A stretch of 64,000 nucleotides of DNA, taken from positions 880,001 to 944,000 of the forward strand of contig CM069768.1 in the NCBI GenBank assembly GCA_036169595.1, in the 5' to 3' direction. The position numbers and the translations under genes were made by a program. Positions 37,677 through 56,670 of the stretch are shown here, one piece after another. Positions within the stretch are counted from its first letter, which is position 1, and every line of letters begins with the position of its first letter. Below the pieces are notes generated by a model. It saw only the letters and a program-made list of their open reading frames with translations, had not been told where the DNA came from and ran no database searches. The stretch comes from Dictyostelium firmibasis. Lineage: Eukaryota; Evosea; Eumycetozoa; Dictyosteliales; Dictyosteliaceae.

Positions 37677-40600
37677 TTAAACAACAACAACAAAAATCAA
37701 ATATTTGTTTTAGCGATCAAGAGAATTATCCTGCAAATATTCAACCATCAACATCTTCAACAACAACATCATCATCATCATCATCGTCCTCAATTCATAT
37801 TACTAAATCAATGGTAATCAGACCACCACTTGAATCAAACTCTTCATCAAATCAACAACAAACATTACAACAGATTCATCATCAACAAGTTCAATTACAA
37901 CAACAACAATCACTACAAATGCAACAACAGCAATTACAACAACAACAACAACAACAACAATTACAACAACAACAGATGCCACCACCACAATCACAACCAA
38001 ATAAATCTAATGAGCCACAAGAACCAATCATAGTTTATGAAACTATTAGATCAGGGGATACAAAAAAATTAAAGGAATATAGACAAGGTGAATTTTTAGG
38101 AAAGGTAATAATTTCATTTTATTTTATTTTATTGTATTCTATTTTTATTTAATATTAATATCATTATATTTTATTTATTAATTTATCAAAATTTAAAGGG
38201 TGGATTTGCCAAATGCTATTTAATGACAGAAGTTGAAACAAATCGTATTTATGCTGCAAAGATCATTCCAAAATCAACACTCCAAAAAACTAGAGCAAGA
38301 TCAAAGTTAAAAAGTGAAATTAAGATTCACAGCTCACTCTCTCATGAAAATATTGTAAAGTTTGAACATTGTTTCGAAAATGAAGAGAATGTTTATATTT
38401 TATTAGAGTTGTGTAATCAAAAGGTAATTTCCACTTTTTTTTTTTTTTTTTTTTTTTTAATTATTTATAAAAAACAGTTGAAAATTGGATGGGTCAACAT
38501 TTTTTTTTGTAAAAAAATTGAAAAAATTAAAATTTAATTAACTCTCTATTAATTATTTTTTTTTTTTTTTTTTTTTTTCAGACTGTAATGGATATTCATA
38601 AGAAAAGAAAATATTTAATGGAATATGAAACTAAATATTATGTCTATCAAGTTATTATGGCAGTTCAACATCTTCATAATCATAATATCATTCATAGAGA
38701 TCTTAAATTAGGTAATCTTTTCATTGATAACATGAGAATTAAATTGGGTGATTTTGGTCTTTCAACAAAAGTTGAACATGGTGAAAGAAAAAAGTAATTA
38801 TCATCTCATTCTATTATTTATTTTACAACTAAAAATTTTCCATTTTTTTTTTTTTTTTTGGCGCGTCAAAAAAAAAAAAAAAAAAAAAACCTTTCTTTTT
38901 TATTATTTTAGATTTAATTAATTAATATTTTTCCTTTAATTTATTATTTTTATCAAATAAAAAAAAAAGAACAATTTGTGGTACACCAAATTATATAGCA
39001 CCAGAAATTTTAGATAATTCGAATGGCCATTCGTATGAAGTTGATGTTTGGTCAATTGGTATCATTTTATATACATTATTAATTGGTAAACCACCATTTG
39101 AAACATCAGATGTAAAACACACCTACCAAAGAATTAAACAAAACCAATATTCATTCCCCGATGAACCGATAATATCTCATTCTGCTAAAAGTTTAATTAT
39201 TTCAATTTTAAATCCGGTTCCAGGTAAATTTTTAATTTTTGATCGATTTTGTGAAACTGTTTAAAAAAAAAAAGGTACTAATTTCTATATTCTTTTTTTT
39301 TAAAATTTTTTTTTTTTTTATTAAAACAAATAGAACAAAGACCAAATTTATCACAAATTTTAGAACATGATTTTTTTACATATTCACCAATTCCAAAATA
39401 TTTACCAGTTTCTTCATTGACAACTGCGCCAACACAATCAACAATCAACCAAAATATGGGTCGTCCACTATCAGAAAAAACAAATATTGTCAATCAACAT
39501 TTACAACATGTTGGTACAACTTCACCAAATAAAAATAACAATCATCATAATGGTCATTATCAACAACAACAATACAATAATAACTATCCGCAACAATCTT
39601 TTTCTCCAAAAAAACAAATCAATAATAATATAAATAATATGAATAATATGAATAATATGAATAATATGAATAATATGAATAACAATTACAACAAACAATA
39701 TAATTATAGCAATAATAATAATATGAATAATAATAATAATAATGTGAATAACCAATTTGCAAATCTTTCACCAAATTCTCAACAAAAACTATCAGAAGTT
39801 GAAAATGATGATTTCCATTATAGAAAGTTAAGAAGATTAGAAAAAATGAAAGAAAATGGTAAGAATTTCAATCACACTAATATTATTTTTTATACTCACT
39901 AATACTTTTTTTTAAAATTTATCAAAAATAGATTTAAAAACACAATTATTAATTAAGCAACAATATACGAATATGAATGAAAATCAACAACAACAAAGAG
40001 TTAATAGCAACATCAATGGTAACATTGTAACAGCGACCTCAGGAAATAATACAGTTAATGTTCAAATTAAGGAATTGGAAACAAAGATTGCAAACAATCA
40101 TATTTCAGATTCACCACCAGTTTCATCGAATAATTTTCCACAACAAATTCAAAAGCAACAACAATCCAACTATCACAACGAATGGTATACAGGTTTACCA
40201 AATAATTTGGTGTATATTTCTCAACATGCCGATTTTACAAATAAATATGGTTTAGCTTATCTTTTATCAAATAGTTATGTTGGTGCTTATTTCAATGACT
40301 CTACTAAAATTATTACTTTATACGAAAGCGAGTAAGTTTAAACATATTTCTTTTTTTTTATTATTTTTATTTATAGTACTAACTTTTTTTTTTCACATAA
40401 AATCTAAATATTCTTAGAATTGCACATTATATGGAGCATGCAAAAGGTACTGAAGGTGATGGTAGAAGAATTTTAAATATTAATCAACAACACCCACATG
40501 ATACACAGAAAAAAGTGACATTAATTAAATACTTTTTAAATCATTTCACAAATTCTGATACAACAAATTTATTAAATAATACTGGCGCAACAACAAGAGG

Positions 40601-41117
40601 AAATATTGACGCCAATAACAATGTAGAAAATGTAACAAATAACAACAACAGTAATATCAATCCAATTTATGTAAAGAAATGGATAAAATTCGATTCTGGT
40701 ATTGCATTTAGATTAAGCGATAAAACGATTCAAGTCAATTATTTGGATAAATCTAAAATCATCATTTCCAATAAAGATTTAATGATTTCATTCGTGCCAC
40801 ACAGAGGACAAATTATCACTGGAACTTTGAATTATTTTAAAAATGCTGATAAAAAGATCTCTGATAAGGTTAAATATATTTATGGAACTCTAGTAAATAG
40901 CCTATATAATAAAAAACCTGAATCCTCTTCAAATCAACAACATCATCAACTACCACAACCACAACAAATCCAACAACAATATCAACAACAATATCAACAA
41001 CTACCACAACCACAACAACAACAACAATCACCAGCAAAACAACATAACCAACATAACCAACATCAACACCAACAATATCAGCAATCAATTCCACAACCAC
41101 AATTAATTAATCAATAA
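37547..41117 (+). CDS. PLK: Polo-like kinase
   Basis: Seven exons, 37547-38104, 38199-38423, 38582-38793, 38970-39223, 39334-39858, 39932-40331 and 40418-41117, give 957 residues. A Gln-rich N-tail (1-170) is followed by the kinase: glycine loop GEFLGKGGFAKC, Lys207 in [16 protein letters not shown] with Asp301, DFGLS with Asp318, and activation-loop Thr333 in [14 protein letters not shown], as in PLK1. A long Asn/Gln linker leads to the polo-box region: [40 protein letters not shown], then [20 protein letters not shown] and [10 protein letters not shown]. Polo boxes bind phosphopeptides and place the kinase at centrosome, kinetochore and midzone in mitosis. The linker and both tails are expanded by repeats; catalytic and polo-box cores are complete. 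Confidence 0.95.
39631..39682 (+). repeat. 9-bp coding repeat (Asn-Met-Asn units) in PLK
   Basis: Units of AATAATATG recur about six times between the kinase domain and the polo boxes, giving NNM repeats in the flexible linker. Confidence 0.85.
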
Positions 41118-41499
41118 ATAATGTAATTTCCAATCATTTATTTGATTCGAAAGTTTTTCTTGAAAAAAAAAACAAATAATAAAAAAAAAAAAACAAAAAT
41201 ATTTATAAAAAAAAAAAAAAAAATTTTAAGAATTATAGTTTTATTTATTTTAAAATCTTTGTTAAACCCTTTTTTTTTTTTTTTTTTTTTTTTTTCACAT
41301 AAAATAAAACATGTGCCAATTCTCTCAACTTTTTCCATCTTTTTTTTTTTATTTTTTTATTTTTAATTTTTTTTTTTTTTTTATTTAATTTTTTTTTTTT
41401 TTTTCGTTCGTTAAAAAAACTTTTTCGAGTTTTTTTTTATTTTCATTTTAATAAAATAAAAAAAAAAATTAAATCAAATAATTTTGTATATAAATAAAA
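41118..41499. other. Intergenic A/T tracts
   Basis: About 380 bp of A and T runs between the kinase gene and the WD40 gene. GTTCGTT at about 41404-41411 is the only mixed point. No gene is visible. Confidence 0.6.
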
Positions 41500-43195
41500 A
41501 TGTCAATTAAAAAGAGATCAGAACCAGAAAAAAAAGATCCAACTGTTAAAAAACAAACTATAGCAAAACCAGTAAAAACAGAAACTAAAACTGTATCAAA
41601 GCCACAACCAACTAAACAACAACCACAACCACAACAACCAAATAAAAAACAACCACAACAACCAACTAAACAACAAACAACTAAACAACAACCACAACCA
41701 ATAAAATCAGCATTAAAGAAAACAGATCCATTACCAACTACAACAAAATCCGAACCATTAAAAACCGATGACAATAATAATAAATCAACAAAGAAAGCTA
41801 AAGAGGTTGTAACTCAATCAATTTCAGTTGGATGTTATGAAAATTCAATTATAGGTTATGATGTAACATATGTTGGAAATGTTGCAGAGGAAGGTTTTGA
41901 AGTTGATCTTCAAATGAAATATGGTTATTCTTCACATACTGGTTGTGTAAAAGCTTTAGCTTCAACTAAAAATGTTTTAGTTAGTTCAAGTACCGATGAA
42001 ACTTTAAAGTAATTATTTATTATTATTATTATTTTTAAAAAATTGGTATGTTTATATTAATAAATCCTTCTATATATTTATAAAAAAAAAAAAAAAGAGT
42101 ATATGATTTAAAAAGGGGTGTTGAATTTGGACAATTATCAAAACACGAAGGATTTGTAACATCTATTCAATTTTATAAGAATACACATATGTTTGCAGGA
42201 TCAATGGATAATACAATTAGTGTTTGGAGAGTAAGTGATTGGGAATGTTTAAAGATTATGTCAGGAGCAAAGGGTGCAATCAATTCAATTTCAATTCATC
42301 CATCTGGTAAAGTTGCTTTATCAGTTAGTAAAGATAGAAGATTATTCCTTTGGGACCTTACCAAAGGTACAAGTGCACATTTCCTTAAATTTAAAACTGA
42401 AGGTTTCATAGTTCAATGGTCTCCTTCTGGTGATCATTATGCTGTGGTTTTTAAAGACAAAGTCGTTGTTTATAACTCTTCAAATTTTGAAGAATTGGTT
42501 TCTTTAGATTTTAATTTACAAGTTTTAGCAATTAAATTTTTTGATGTTTGTATTATTATTATTATTATTGAAAATTTTGTCTTTTTAAAAAAAAAAAAGT
42601 AAAGAAATCAACTTTATTTACTAACTTTTTATTTATTTTTTTAATAAAAAAAAAAAAAAAGGATAATACATTAATGGTTGGTGGTGAAGATAAATTATTA
42701 ACATTCATTGATTATAAAAATGGTGGTAAAATTACTAAACAATTAATGGGACATGAAAATAGAATTAAAGGTATTGACACATTGAAATTTAAAGGTGTTG
42801 ATAAAACATATGTTGTTACAATTTCATCTGATGGTTTGATTATAGTTTGGAATCCAATGGAAACTATATTACCAGTTGGTTGTGCTGAAACTGGCTTTAG
42901 ATTAACATCTGTATCAATTGCTCAAGTCTCTCAAGTTAAATCAATCAATAGTGATGATGAAGATGAGGATGAAGATAATGAAAATGATGAAGATGAAGAA
43001 GTTGATAGTGAAGAAGAAGAAGCCATTGCAAATCAACCAACCAAAAAAATGAAAGTTAATATAGAAATGGATGAAGATGATGAAGATGAAGAGGAAGATG
43101 AGGAAGAAATTGAAGGTGAAGAAGAATGTGATGATGATGATGAAGATGAAGATGATGATTATGAAGATGCAGATGAAGATGAAGAAGATGAATAA
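41500..43195 (+). CDS. WD40 ribosome-biogenesis protein, PAK1IP1/Mak11 family
   Basis: Three exons, 41500-42008, 42098-42545 and 42662-43195, give 496 residues. Residues 1-100 are a Lys/Pro/Gln leader. Five or six WD repeats follow: GCVKALASTKNVLVSSSTDETLKVYDLK, GFVTSIQFYKNTHMFAGSMD and INSISIHPSGKVALSVSKDRRLFLWDL are split here only by their loops. The C-terminus is strongly acidic (residues about 415-496). Arrangement matches human PAK1IP1 and yeast Mak11, nucleolar proteins needed for 60S subunit assembly. The intron-2 donor GTTTGT is unusual; a GTAAAG 53 bp on would also keep frame but would add an Ile/Lys filler inside a WD strand, so the first is chosen. Confidence 0.87.
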
Positions 43196-43335
43196 ATAAT
43201 TGAAACAAAATAATAATAAAAAAAAAAAATTAGGATACTAATAAGTTTCAAACGAAACCCTGTTATAATTTATTTACAAATTGAAAATATATAATATAAT
43301 CATATATTTATTATTATTTTATTTCTATATTTTAT

Positions 43336-44365
<1,030 letters not shown>

Positions 44366-44470
44366 TTTTCTGATTTGTTTTAAATGAAAATATGTATATA
44401 TATATATATATAAATATATGTATGTTTTACTCAAGTTTTGAGATTTACGAAATGAAAAAAAAGTAATTTT

Positions 44471-44506
<36 letters not shown>

Positions 44507-44810
44507 TTTTTTTTTTTTTATTTTTTTTTTCGAATTTTCATTTTTATCAGGCGACATCATATCAAACAGTTTAACTTCACTACCATACAGATATAAAAAT
44601 GGAAATTCATATAATGTTTTTCAAATGTTTCTCAAAAAAATAGAATCTATTATAATAATAGTAACAATAACACCAATATATTCATCATCAACATCAACAA
44701 TTTAATTTATAGATATATTTGGGCACAGTTACATTTATATTTTAAGAATAATTATAAAATTGCAACACAATTATTAGAATGAAGAAATATACAAAATAAA
44801 AAAATGAAAG

Positions 44811-44848
44811 CACACACACAAGCACACACAAGCACACACAAGCACATA
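44811..44848. repeat. (CACACACAAG)n run
   Basis: About three to four copies of a CACACACAAG-like unit, followed by related ACACAGAAACACA. Confidence 0.85.
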
Positions 44849-44869
44849 TATAACACACAGAAACACATT

Positions 44870-44909
<40 letters not shown>

Positions 44910-45034
44910 TACACCATATAAACCCAATCAAAGAATTGTTTTGTTTTGTTTTTTTTTGTAAATAATTATTAAAATTTTTCAACATCAAAAAGTTCCTATT
45001 TCAGCAACAACAGAATAACATTGTTTTTTTGTAT

Positions 45035-45077
<43 letters not shown>

Positions 45078-45167
45078 ACAATAATAATAAATAAATTAAT
45101 ATATATATATTTATATATATATATACAATCAACACTCACCTAACAAAAACAGATTTGAATCTGGACG

Positions 45168-45214
45168 TTGTGTGTGTGTGTGTGTGTGTGGTTGTGTATA
45201 GTTGTGTGTGTGAA
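45168..45214. repeat. (GT)n dinucleotide run with interruptions
   Basis: About 20 GT pairs in three blocks, interrupted by GTTGTGTATAG. GT arrays are far rarer here than A/T-only repeats. Confidence 0.88.
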
Positions 45215-46322
45215 AAATAAAGGAGAGAGTGTGGGATGTGCTTTCTTTTTTTAAATTCAATTTAGATTGGTCATGAGTTTTTACATGTAGGTAGTGGCCC
45301 TTTAAAAAAAAAAAACAATATTAAAAAAAATTAAAAAAAAAAAGAGGAAAAAAAAAAAAAAAAAGCAGTTTCATTATTTTTAGAATCACCAAATATTGTT
45401 TTTTCATATGATCCAAAAAAATTTTACAAAATTATTTTAATTAAAAAATTAAAAATAAAAATAAAAATAAATAAAAAAATAAAAATAAAAAAAAAAAAAA
45501 AAAAAAAAACAAAAAAAAAAAAAAAAAAAGGTTGATAATAAAACACACATATTAAAATAATACACACACTCTCACACTCAACACACATTTCTATCTATTA
45601 TTTTTTTTTTTTTTTTATTTTATTTTTTTATATTTTTTTTTTTAATTTTCTTTTTTTTTTTTTTAATTTTTTTATTTTTTTATTTTTTAAATTATAAAAT
45701 TTTTATTCTCTATATTTTTCTCATTTTAATATTATAATTACATATACATTTATTAAATATATATTCACATACTATACTTTCATTTTATATATATATATAT
45801 ATATATAATAACATTTAGCATATAGCATTTCTTGGCAATTGGGATTATTTAATAGTAAACATTACATATTACATTAATAGTACATATATATACATATATT
45901 TAGTATATAATTTTATTTTTAATTTTAATTTTAATAATTAATTTTTATAAAGTCTAATAGTACCAATCACCAATTATTGATTAAACTTTTTTTTTTTTTT
46001 ATTTTTTATTTTAAAAATTTTTTATTTTAATTTTAATTAAAATTTTTTTTTTTTTTTAATTTAATTTTTTTTTTTTTTGTTTTATGTAATATACACAGCA
46101 AAAATAATCTTTTTTTTTTTTATTTTTATTTTTTTTCTCAACTTTTTTTTTAAAATCATTTATTAATTAACTTAAAACAAAAAAAAAAAAAAAAAAATAA
46201 AATAAAAATAAAAAAGAATAGTATTAAAAAACAAATTAAATATTAAAACAAACAAACAAAAAAAAAAAAAAAAGCAAAAAAAAAAAAAAAATCAAAAAAA
46301 ATATACAGCATCACAAATAAGA

Positions 46323-51059
<4,737 letters not shown>

Positions 51060-51635
51060 AACAGCAACACAAAACAACAACCATAATAACATAATCATGA
51101 AAATAGTAGTTATAATAATAGAAACTATCATAATTATTGTTTAATCATTACCTCGTTTTAACAAATTTCTAAAATGTAATAAAAAAAAAATTAAAAAAAA
51201 AACATTTTTTAGGTATTTTGTCTGCGTTATGAGGTATCCAATTACGAGGAATAGAAACTGTTGACAGGATTTGACCAACAACAAATTGTTTAATTTAAAT
51301 TTTTGTTTTTATTTGTTTTTGTTTAACTCTACTCTTTTTTAAATAATAATTGTAAAACAACTCCGACCATTCGTTGGGTGGTTGTTTTTTTTTTATTTTT
51401 AGAATTAATTTCACAAAAAAAAAAAAATAAAAAAAAATAGAAAAAATTTGTTTTTATTTTTATTTTTTTAATATAAAAAAAAAAATTTCCTCTTTTTTTC
51501 AAAAAAAAAAAAAATTAAAAAAATATTATTTACCATCAATTTGAATCTTTTTAAATTTTTTTAATTTTTTCTTTATTTTTTTATTTTTTTAATATTGGGC
51601 TTAAGTAGATTTTATAATATATTTACATGTAAAAG
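51060..51635. other. Intergenic between the two ubiquitin-related genes
   Basis: About 575 bp. The first 330 bases have mixed composition with CA-rich and GTTGGGTGG-like segments, which looks like 3' UTR of the MATH gene. The remainder is A/T tracts leading to the next ATG. No gene is visible. Confidence 0.5.
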
Positions 51636-52228
51636 ATGGCAGGTAATTTAGAGAGGATATTTGAGAAATGGCAAAGCTCATTGAGCGAACCAGATGATTT
51701 CATTTGGATTCAATCATCAAAGAATAAAGTGGACCTTTTATTTAGAGGTGATGAAATTTCTATTTCATTTCCATTAGATATTAGTGATATTAAACAATTT
51801 GTAAGTTTTTTTTTTTTTTTGAATTTAAATACATTTACTAAATTTTTTTTTTTTTTTTTTATTAAAAAAGATGTTTTCAAATAGATCAAATGATCAATGG
51901 GTTTCAAATGTTAACAAAGATATTCAAAATGACCCTTCAATTGTATCATTTATCGATGTATTAAATAGAGCATTAGCTCATCATGATAGGGTAATATTTT
52001 CTTTTCTATTCCTTTTTAAATTATATTATTTTTTTTATTAAACATACTCAAAAAAATAACAATTGAATCTATTTAGAAAAATCAATCAATTAAAGAACCA
52101 TCTAAAAAGGCAAAACATTCAAATGAAGAGGACAACAGTGATGAAGCTGCAGATGATGATGATAATAATAATGATAACGATGGTGATGAACAAAAGGAGA
52201 TGGAAGAAGATGATAATGAAGAAGAATC

Positions 52229-52277
<49 letters not shown>

Positions 52278-53101
52278 AATGATGGTGACGATGATGATTT
52301 TGACATTGATGATGATAATTTTGAAAATGATCAATTCCAAGAAGCGTATGTATTTGTTTATTTTTTATATATATTAAAAAAATCTATATAATCTATATAA
52401 TTTCTAATAATATAATCCATAGATTACAAACATTGAAAATGAAAAAGATATGGGCAAAGAAAGATCAAGAGATCAGATTAAAATTAGGTGAGAAGAAAAA
52501 TCCAAAAATTAAAACAATCTTTAGTAGTGACGCTGCATTTGGTGTTTTAACAAATGACTTATTTAGTATTATGCAAAATGTTCACACATTAGTATGTATT
52601 ATATTAGTATTAACAATATCATCATATAGATTATTTAATATTAATATTATATTTAATTAAAAGGGTTTCTCAGCACAACCAATAGACGATAACATTTATT
52701 TTTGGTCTGTTAAAATCTTTGGATTTGACCCAAGTTCAAAAGTTTATAATCAACTTCAACAAATTAAAAAAGAATTTGAATATGTAAGAAATTGAAATAA
52801 TATATAAATATATATATATATATAGGAAAAGAGGATAGTGAACGCAGAATGATAGATAGATAGAAGAAAACTTATCAAAAAATTTTTATTAAAATAAAAC
52901 TATTGCTTTTTAAATTTTATAGGACTATGTCGAACTCCAAGTTTTATTTACAGAGGACCTATATCCATTCTATCCACCAACTATAAAAATCATTAGACCA
53001 AGACTCCAAGGTTTCTTATTAGGTAGAATCACTCATTTAGATATTTTAAAATTAGATAATTGGAATCCAGGTATGTACAAATATTCTTAGTTATTATTTG
53101 T

Positions 53102-53132
<31 letters not shown>

Positions 53133-54966
53133 TTATTTATTTATTTATTTATTTGTTAAACAACAAATAATATTAACATTATTTGTAATTTTAAAAGTTT
53201 GTGATATGAGATACCTTTTAAATCATTTAAAGGATGTTATTGAAAAACATGGTTCATTCGATGTAAACAATCCAATGAATGCATTGACAAATAGTGGTTC
53301 ATACTCATCATTGGAACACTTTTTACTTAGACTAGAGGTATTAAGTGGTAACACACCAAGAGCCAATCTTAAATATGACTATGATCAATCATTACCAAAA
53401 TTATCAACAACAACCACTACTACTACTGCAACAACTACTTCAATGAATCCTGAAGATAGAAGTTGCTGGGCAAAAGGTACCGGTTATGGTAGAGGTGCAA
53501 ATATTAAAAGTGGTTGGAATGTTGATGCATTTTTAGCAGCACAAAAAGAAAGAGACAATGAGATCATCTCATTGGTATCAGCAATTGATTCAGAGATCAG
53601 ATCTTCAAGTCCACCATTCGATGTTTTAGAAGAGTCTTGCATATTGCCTTTTATTGAGACCTATTGTAGAGAATTGTCATTAATGGATTTAGAACGTCAT
53701 TCTCAATTGTTCAATGCAATCTTTAAATTGGTCTCCTCACTCTTAGATAAGGATCAATACGTATCTTTGTTCTCATTATTACCTTATCAAAGTGTCTCTT
53801 TGGGTGATCATATAACTGAGTGTTCCAAACAAATTGAATTATTTTTAAAAAGAGTTGATCAAACACCAAGTGTAGCTGCTTCACCAACAAGTATTGGTAG
53901 TATCATTAATTCGATTACATCACCATTACAATCTACTTTCAACTCAACAATTGCCACCACAACAACTTCTTCCTCTTCTTCCTCTTCCTCATCTTCATCT
54001 ACGACTTTATTACCATCAACAACATCCAATTTAGAGTTACAAAGATTTATAATTTCAATTTCAAAGAAAATGAATGAGAAATTGAAACAATTCAAAGAGG
54101 AGATTGAACAATTGGAAGCAAAGAGACCAGTTTTATCACCACAATCAAGTAGTGCTGGTTCTAATGAAAGTATCGAAAAGAAATATTGTCAAGCTATGAA
54201 ACCATTGTTATTCGATACCGCTGATTTGAAGACACCAAAATCAAATAAAACCAGCACTCAAACTAGAACCATTCGTATTGCTCAAGAACAAGGTTCAATG
54301 ATGAAATCATTACCACTCTCCTATGAGTCATCTATATTTGTTAGAGTTGATGAAAAGAATATTGATGTTATGCAATGTCTTATCACTGGCCCAAAGGATA
54401 CTCCTTACAGTGGCGGTTGTTTTCTATTCAATTGTACGTTTCCACAAGAATACCCAACAAATCCACCTCATGTTATTATTTTAACAACTGGTGGTGGTTC
54501 AACTAGATTCAATCCAAATCTCTACAATAATGGTAAAGTATGTCTATCATTACTTGGTACTTGGTCTGGTGGTGCAGGTGAAACCTGGAATCCAAATACA
54601 TCAACTCTCCTTCAGGTATTCATTTCCATTCAATCATTGATTCTAGTACCTGAACCATTTTTCAATGAACCTGGCTTTGAAAGTCAAATGGGTTCAAAGA
54701 ATGGTATCGCCCAATCATTGGCTTACAGTCATAATCTTATTCCTGCCACCATTCAATTTGCAATGATTGATATGATTCAAAATCCACCACCTCCTTTCAA
54801 AGAGGTTATTCTTGCTCATTTTTATTATCAAAAGAGTACCATCAAAAAACAATGTGAAACTTGGATCAACGAATTTAAAGAAGCAAAAAGGGACTATGCT
54901 AAAATTTTAAAACTTGTAAATACTCTCAATGATTTATTAAATCATTTAAAGGAACCTGTTGATTAA
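51636..54966 (+). CDS. BIRC6/BRUCE-type ubiquitin-conjugating enzyme (E2)
   Basis: Seven exons: 51636-51800, 51871-51990, 52077-52345, 52423-52591, 52664-52783, 52923-53070 and 53198-54966, giving 919 residues. An acidic run (about 145-170) precedes a first UBC-like fold (about 242-375: NIYFWSVKIFGFDP, LFTEDLYPFYPPTIKIIRP) that lacks the catalytic Cys. The second UBC (about 690-870) is complete. Its active Cys779 lies in NNGKVCLSLLGTW, followed by WNPNTSTLLQVFISIQSLIL and PFFNEPGFE, which is the BIRC6 and UBE2O signature. The tail WINEF resembles BIRC6. It should load ubiquitin from E1 and pass it on, perhaps as an E2/E3 hybrid. There is no BIR domain, and the protein is far shorter than animal BIRC6. 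Confidence 0.9.
52229..52276 (+). repeat. (GAT)n array encoding poly-Asp
   Basis: About 16 GAT triplets in exon 3 of the E2 gene, within a longer acidic tract. Confidence 0.93.
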
Positions 54967-55531
54967 ATCAAAATTCTACCCACCTCTTTTATCCACCTTA
55001 AAAAAATAACACCCATACAAAACCATTCTTTCGTCTTTAAAATAAAATTAAATATAATAAAAAATAATAAAACAGTGTATTTTTCTTCCTTGTAATTATT
55101 TTATTCTTTAATTTTATTTTTTTTTTTTTTTTTTTTTTTTTTATTAAAATGAATTTAAAGTTTTGTCAATATTGAAAAAAAGAACTCAATCAATCCTTCA
55201 TCGGTGGTTTTTTTTTTTTTTTTTTTTTTTCAAAATTCTTTATTTCAAAGAAAAAAAATCAAAAATTAGTAATAAAAAAAATCAATTTCTTTTAAAATCA
55301 AGTTTTTTTTTAAAAAACTAAAAGGTTTTCTCTGTAACTTGAGTTTTTTTCAAAAAAACCTTTTTTGACTCTAAAAATATAAATATTTTAAAAAACTTTC
55401 TTTTCTGTAAAAAAAAAATAGAAAAAAAATTAAATTTATTACAAGAAAAAAAGGATTCAGTATTTAACCTTCAAAACCACGATTTTTTATTTTTTTTTCA
55501 TCACTATTATATTATTAAAAAAAAAAAAAAA
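54967..55531. other. A+T-rich intergenic DNA
   Basis: About 565 bp, T and A tracts with a CA-rich 3' UTR-like start. No coding or RNA gene is visible. Confidence 0.6.
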
Positions 55532-56416
55532 ATGAAACCAATTTTAGTTATTTGTTTTTTATTATTTTCATCCTATCTAGCACAAAGTTGTGATGTGAAT
55601 GGTATTTTTATTTCTTCTTTAGTACCATCAACAGTTGATGGAGGTGAAGCAGTTTTCTATGGTTGTTTTGAAACTAATGGAAATATTTCTTTGACGATTG
55701 GAGATAAACTTTGTTATTTTATGAATATTTCCGAATATCAATACAGTTGTTGGGCACAACCAGGTTATGGTTTAAACTACGTCAATATCTATGTTGATGG
55801 TATGTTGGTTTTTCAAGCTAATAATATGTATCAATATATCGAAAACTCAAACTCGACAACTGGTTATCCATCTACAACCTATTCCTCGACAACTGGTTAT
55901 CCATCTACTACCTATTCTTCGACCACCGGTTATCCATCTACTACCTCTTCTTCGACCACCGGTTATCCAACAACCTCTTCATCTTCATCAGGGTCATCGA
56001 AACCAATCACCTGTGAATACAATGATGTTAGTTTAACAATAAATAGCACATATTTAATTATATGTAATGGATATGGAGAAACATTTTGCGTTGATAATAT
56101 AGGTGGTTCAACTTGTCAAAGTAATACCGATGTTCAATGTTCAGTGAAAAGTAAAACATATGTTAAAAGTTCAATAACATGTTTTGGAAATCATATCCAA
56201 TGTTCTTCTTCTTATGCTCGTTGTTCAATTGATGTACCAAATGATCAATTCCATGTCAATGGTGAATTACAAACTTCAAACTTGGTTGAAATATTTCAAA
56301 CAAATGAATCAAAGGAAAAAGATATTTTAGATCAAACTTCTTCTCCCTCTTCTTCTTCCTCTTTATATGCATCAATTGGTTCAATTGTTATTTTTTCAAT
56401 TATTTCTATTTTGTAA
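55532..56416 (+). CDS. Small GPI-type surface protein with TIG-like domain and mucin stalk
   Basis: A single-exon gene for 294 residues. Signal peptide 1-19 is followed by a TIG-like domain (about 20-105: VNGIFISSLVPSTVDGGEAV, WAQPGYGLNYVNIYVDG). Then a Thr/Ser/Tyr/Pro stalk of TTGYPSTTYSS repeats, a cysteine-rich segment (150-245) and a Ser-rich stretch before the hydrophobic tail SIGSIVIFSIISIL, which ends at the stop. The pattern is that of a GPI-anchored Dictyostelium surface glycoprotein. The repeats are near-perfect 33-bp units, so the stalk length probably varies. No function can be named. Confidence 0.82.
   Translation: MKPILVICFLLFSSYLAQSCDVNGIFISSLVPSTVDGGEAVFYGCFETNGNISLTIGDKLCYFMNISEYQYSCWAQPGYGLNYVNIYVDGMLVFQANNMYQYIENSNSTTGYPSTTYSSTTGYPSTTYSSTTGYPSTTSSSTTGYPTTSSSSSGSSKPITCEYNDVSLTINSTYLIICNGYGETFCVDNIGGSTCQSNTDVQCSVKSKTYVKSSITCFGNHIQCSSSYARCSIDVPNDQFHVNGELQTSNLVEIFQTNESKEKDILDQTSSPSSSSSLYASIGSIVIFSIISIL
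55855..55975 (+). repeat. 33-bp coding minisatellite (TTGYPSTTYSS units)
   Basis: Three to four near-identical copies form the O-glycosylation-prone stalk of the surface protein. Confidence 0.9.
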
Positions 56417-56634
56417 TAGTTTAATAAATTATAATAATAAAAATTACTTTTTATAATTATCACTGTCAAATTATTTTTTTTAAAAAATTGAGTAATATAA
56501 TTCTTTATTTTATTATTATTATTATTGTTGTTATTGTTAAGATATTTCACTACATAATCTGAATACAAATTTAAAATGTAACTATTTATTGATTTATGAA
56601 TAAAATAAATATAATGAAATGAAATTTTTATTTT

Positions 56635-56670
<36 letters not shown>

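Larger units (their letters stand above)
44366..46322. promoter_or_regulatory. Long upstream region of the MATH-domain gene
   Basis: Nearly 2 kb with no credible gene. It holds poly(T) and poly(A) tracts, a CACACACAAG decamer run (44811-44848), a (GT)n run (45168-45214), and dispersed CACACA motifs at 45540-45595. The block around 45160-45300 is richest in G. Such a long upstream region is unusual in this compact genome and suggests complex control of the 46323 gene or a long 5' UTR. Confidence 0.5.

Noticed and set aside
42546-42602. Alternative use of GTAAAG at 42599 as donor in the WD40 gene
   Set aside because: It keeps frame but inserts an Ile/Lys filler inside a WD strand that otherwise matches PAK1IP1.
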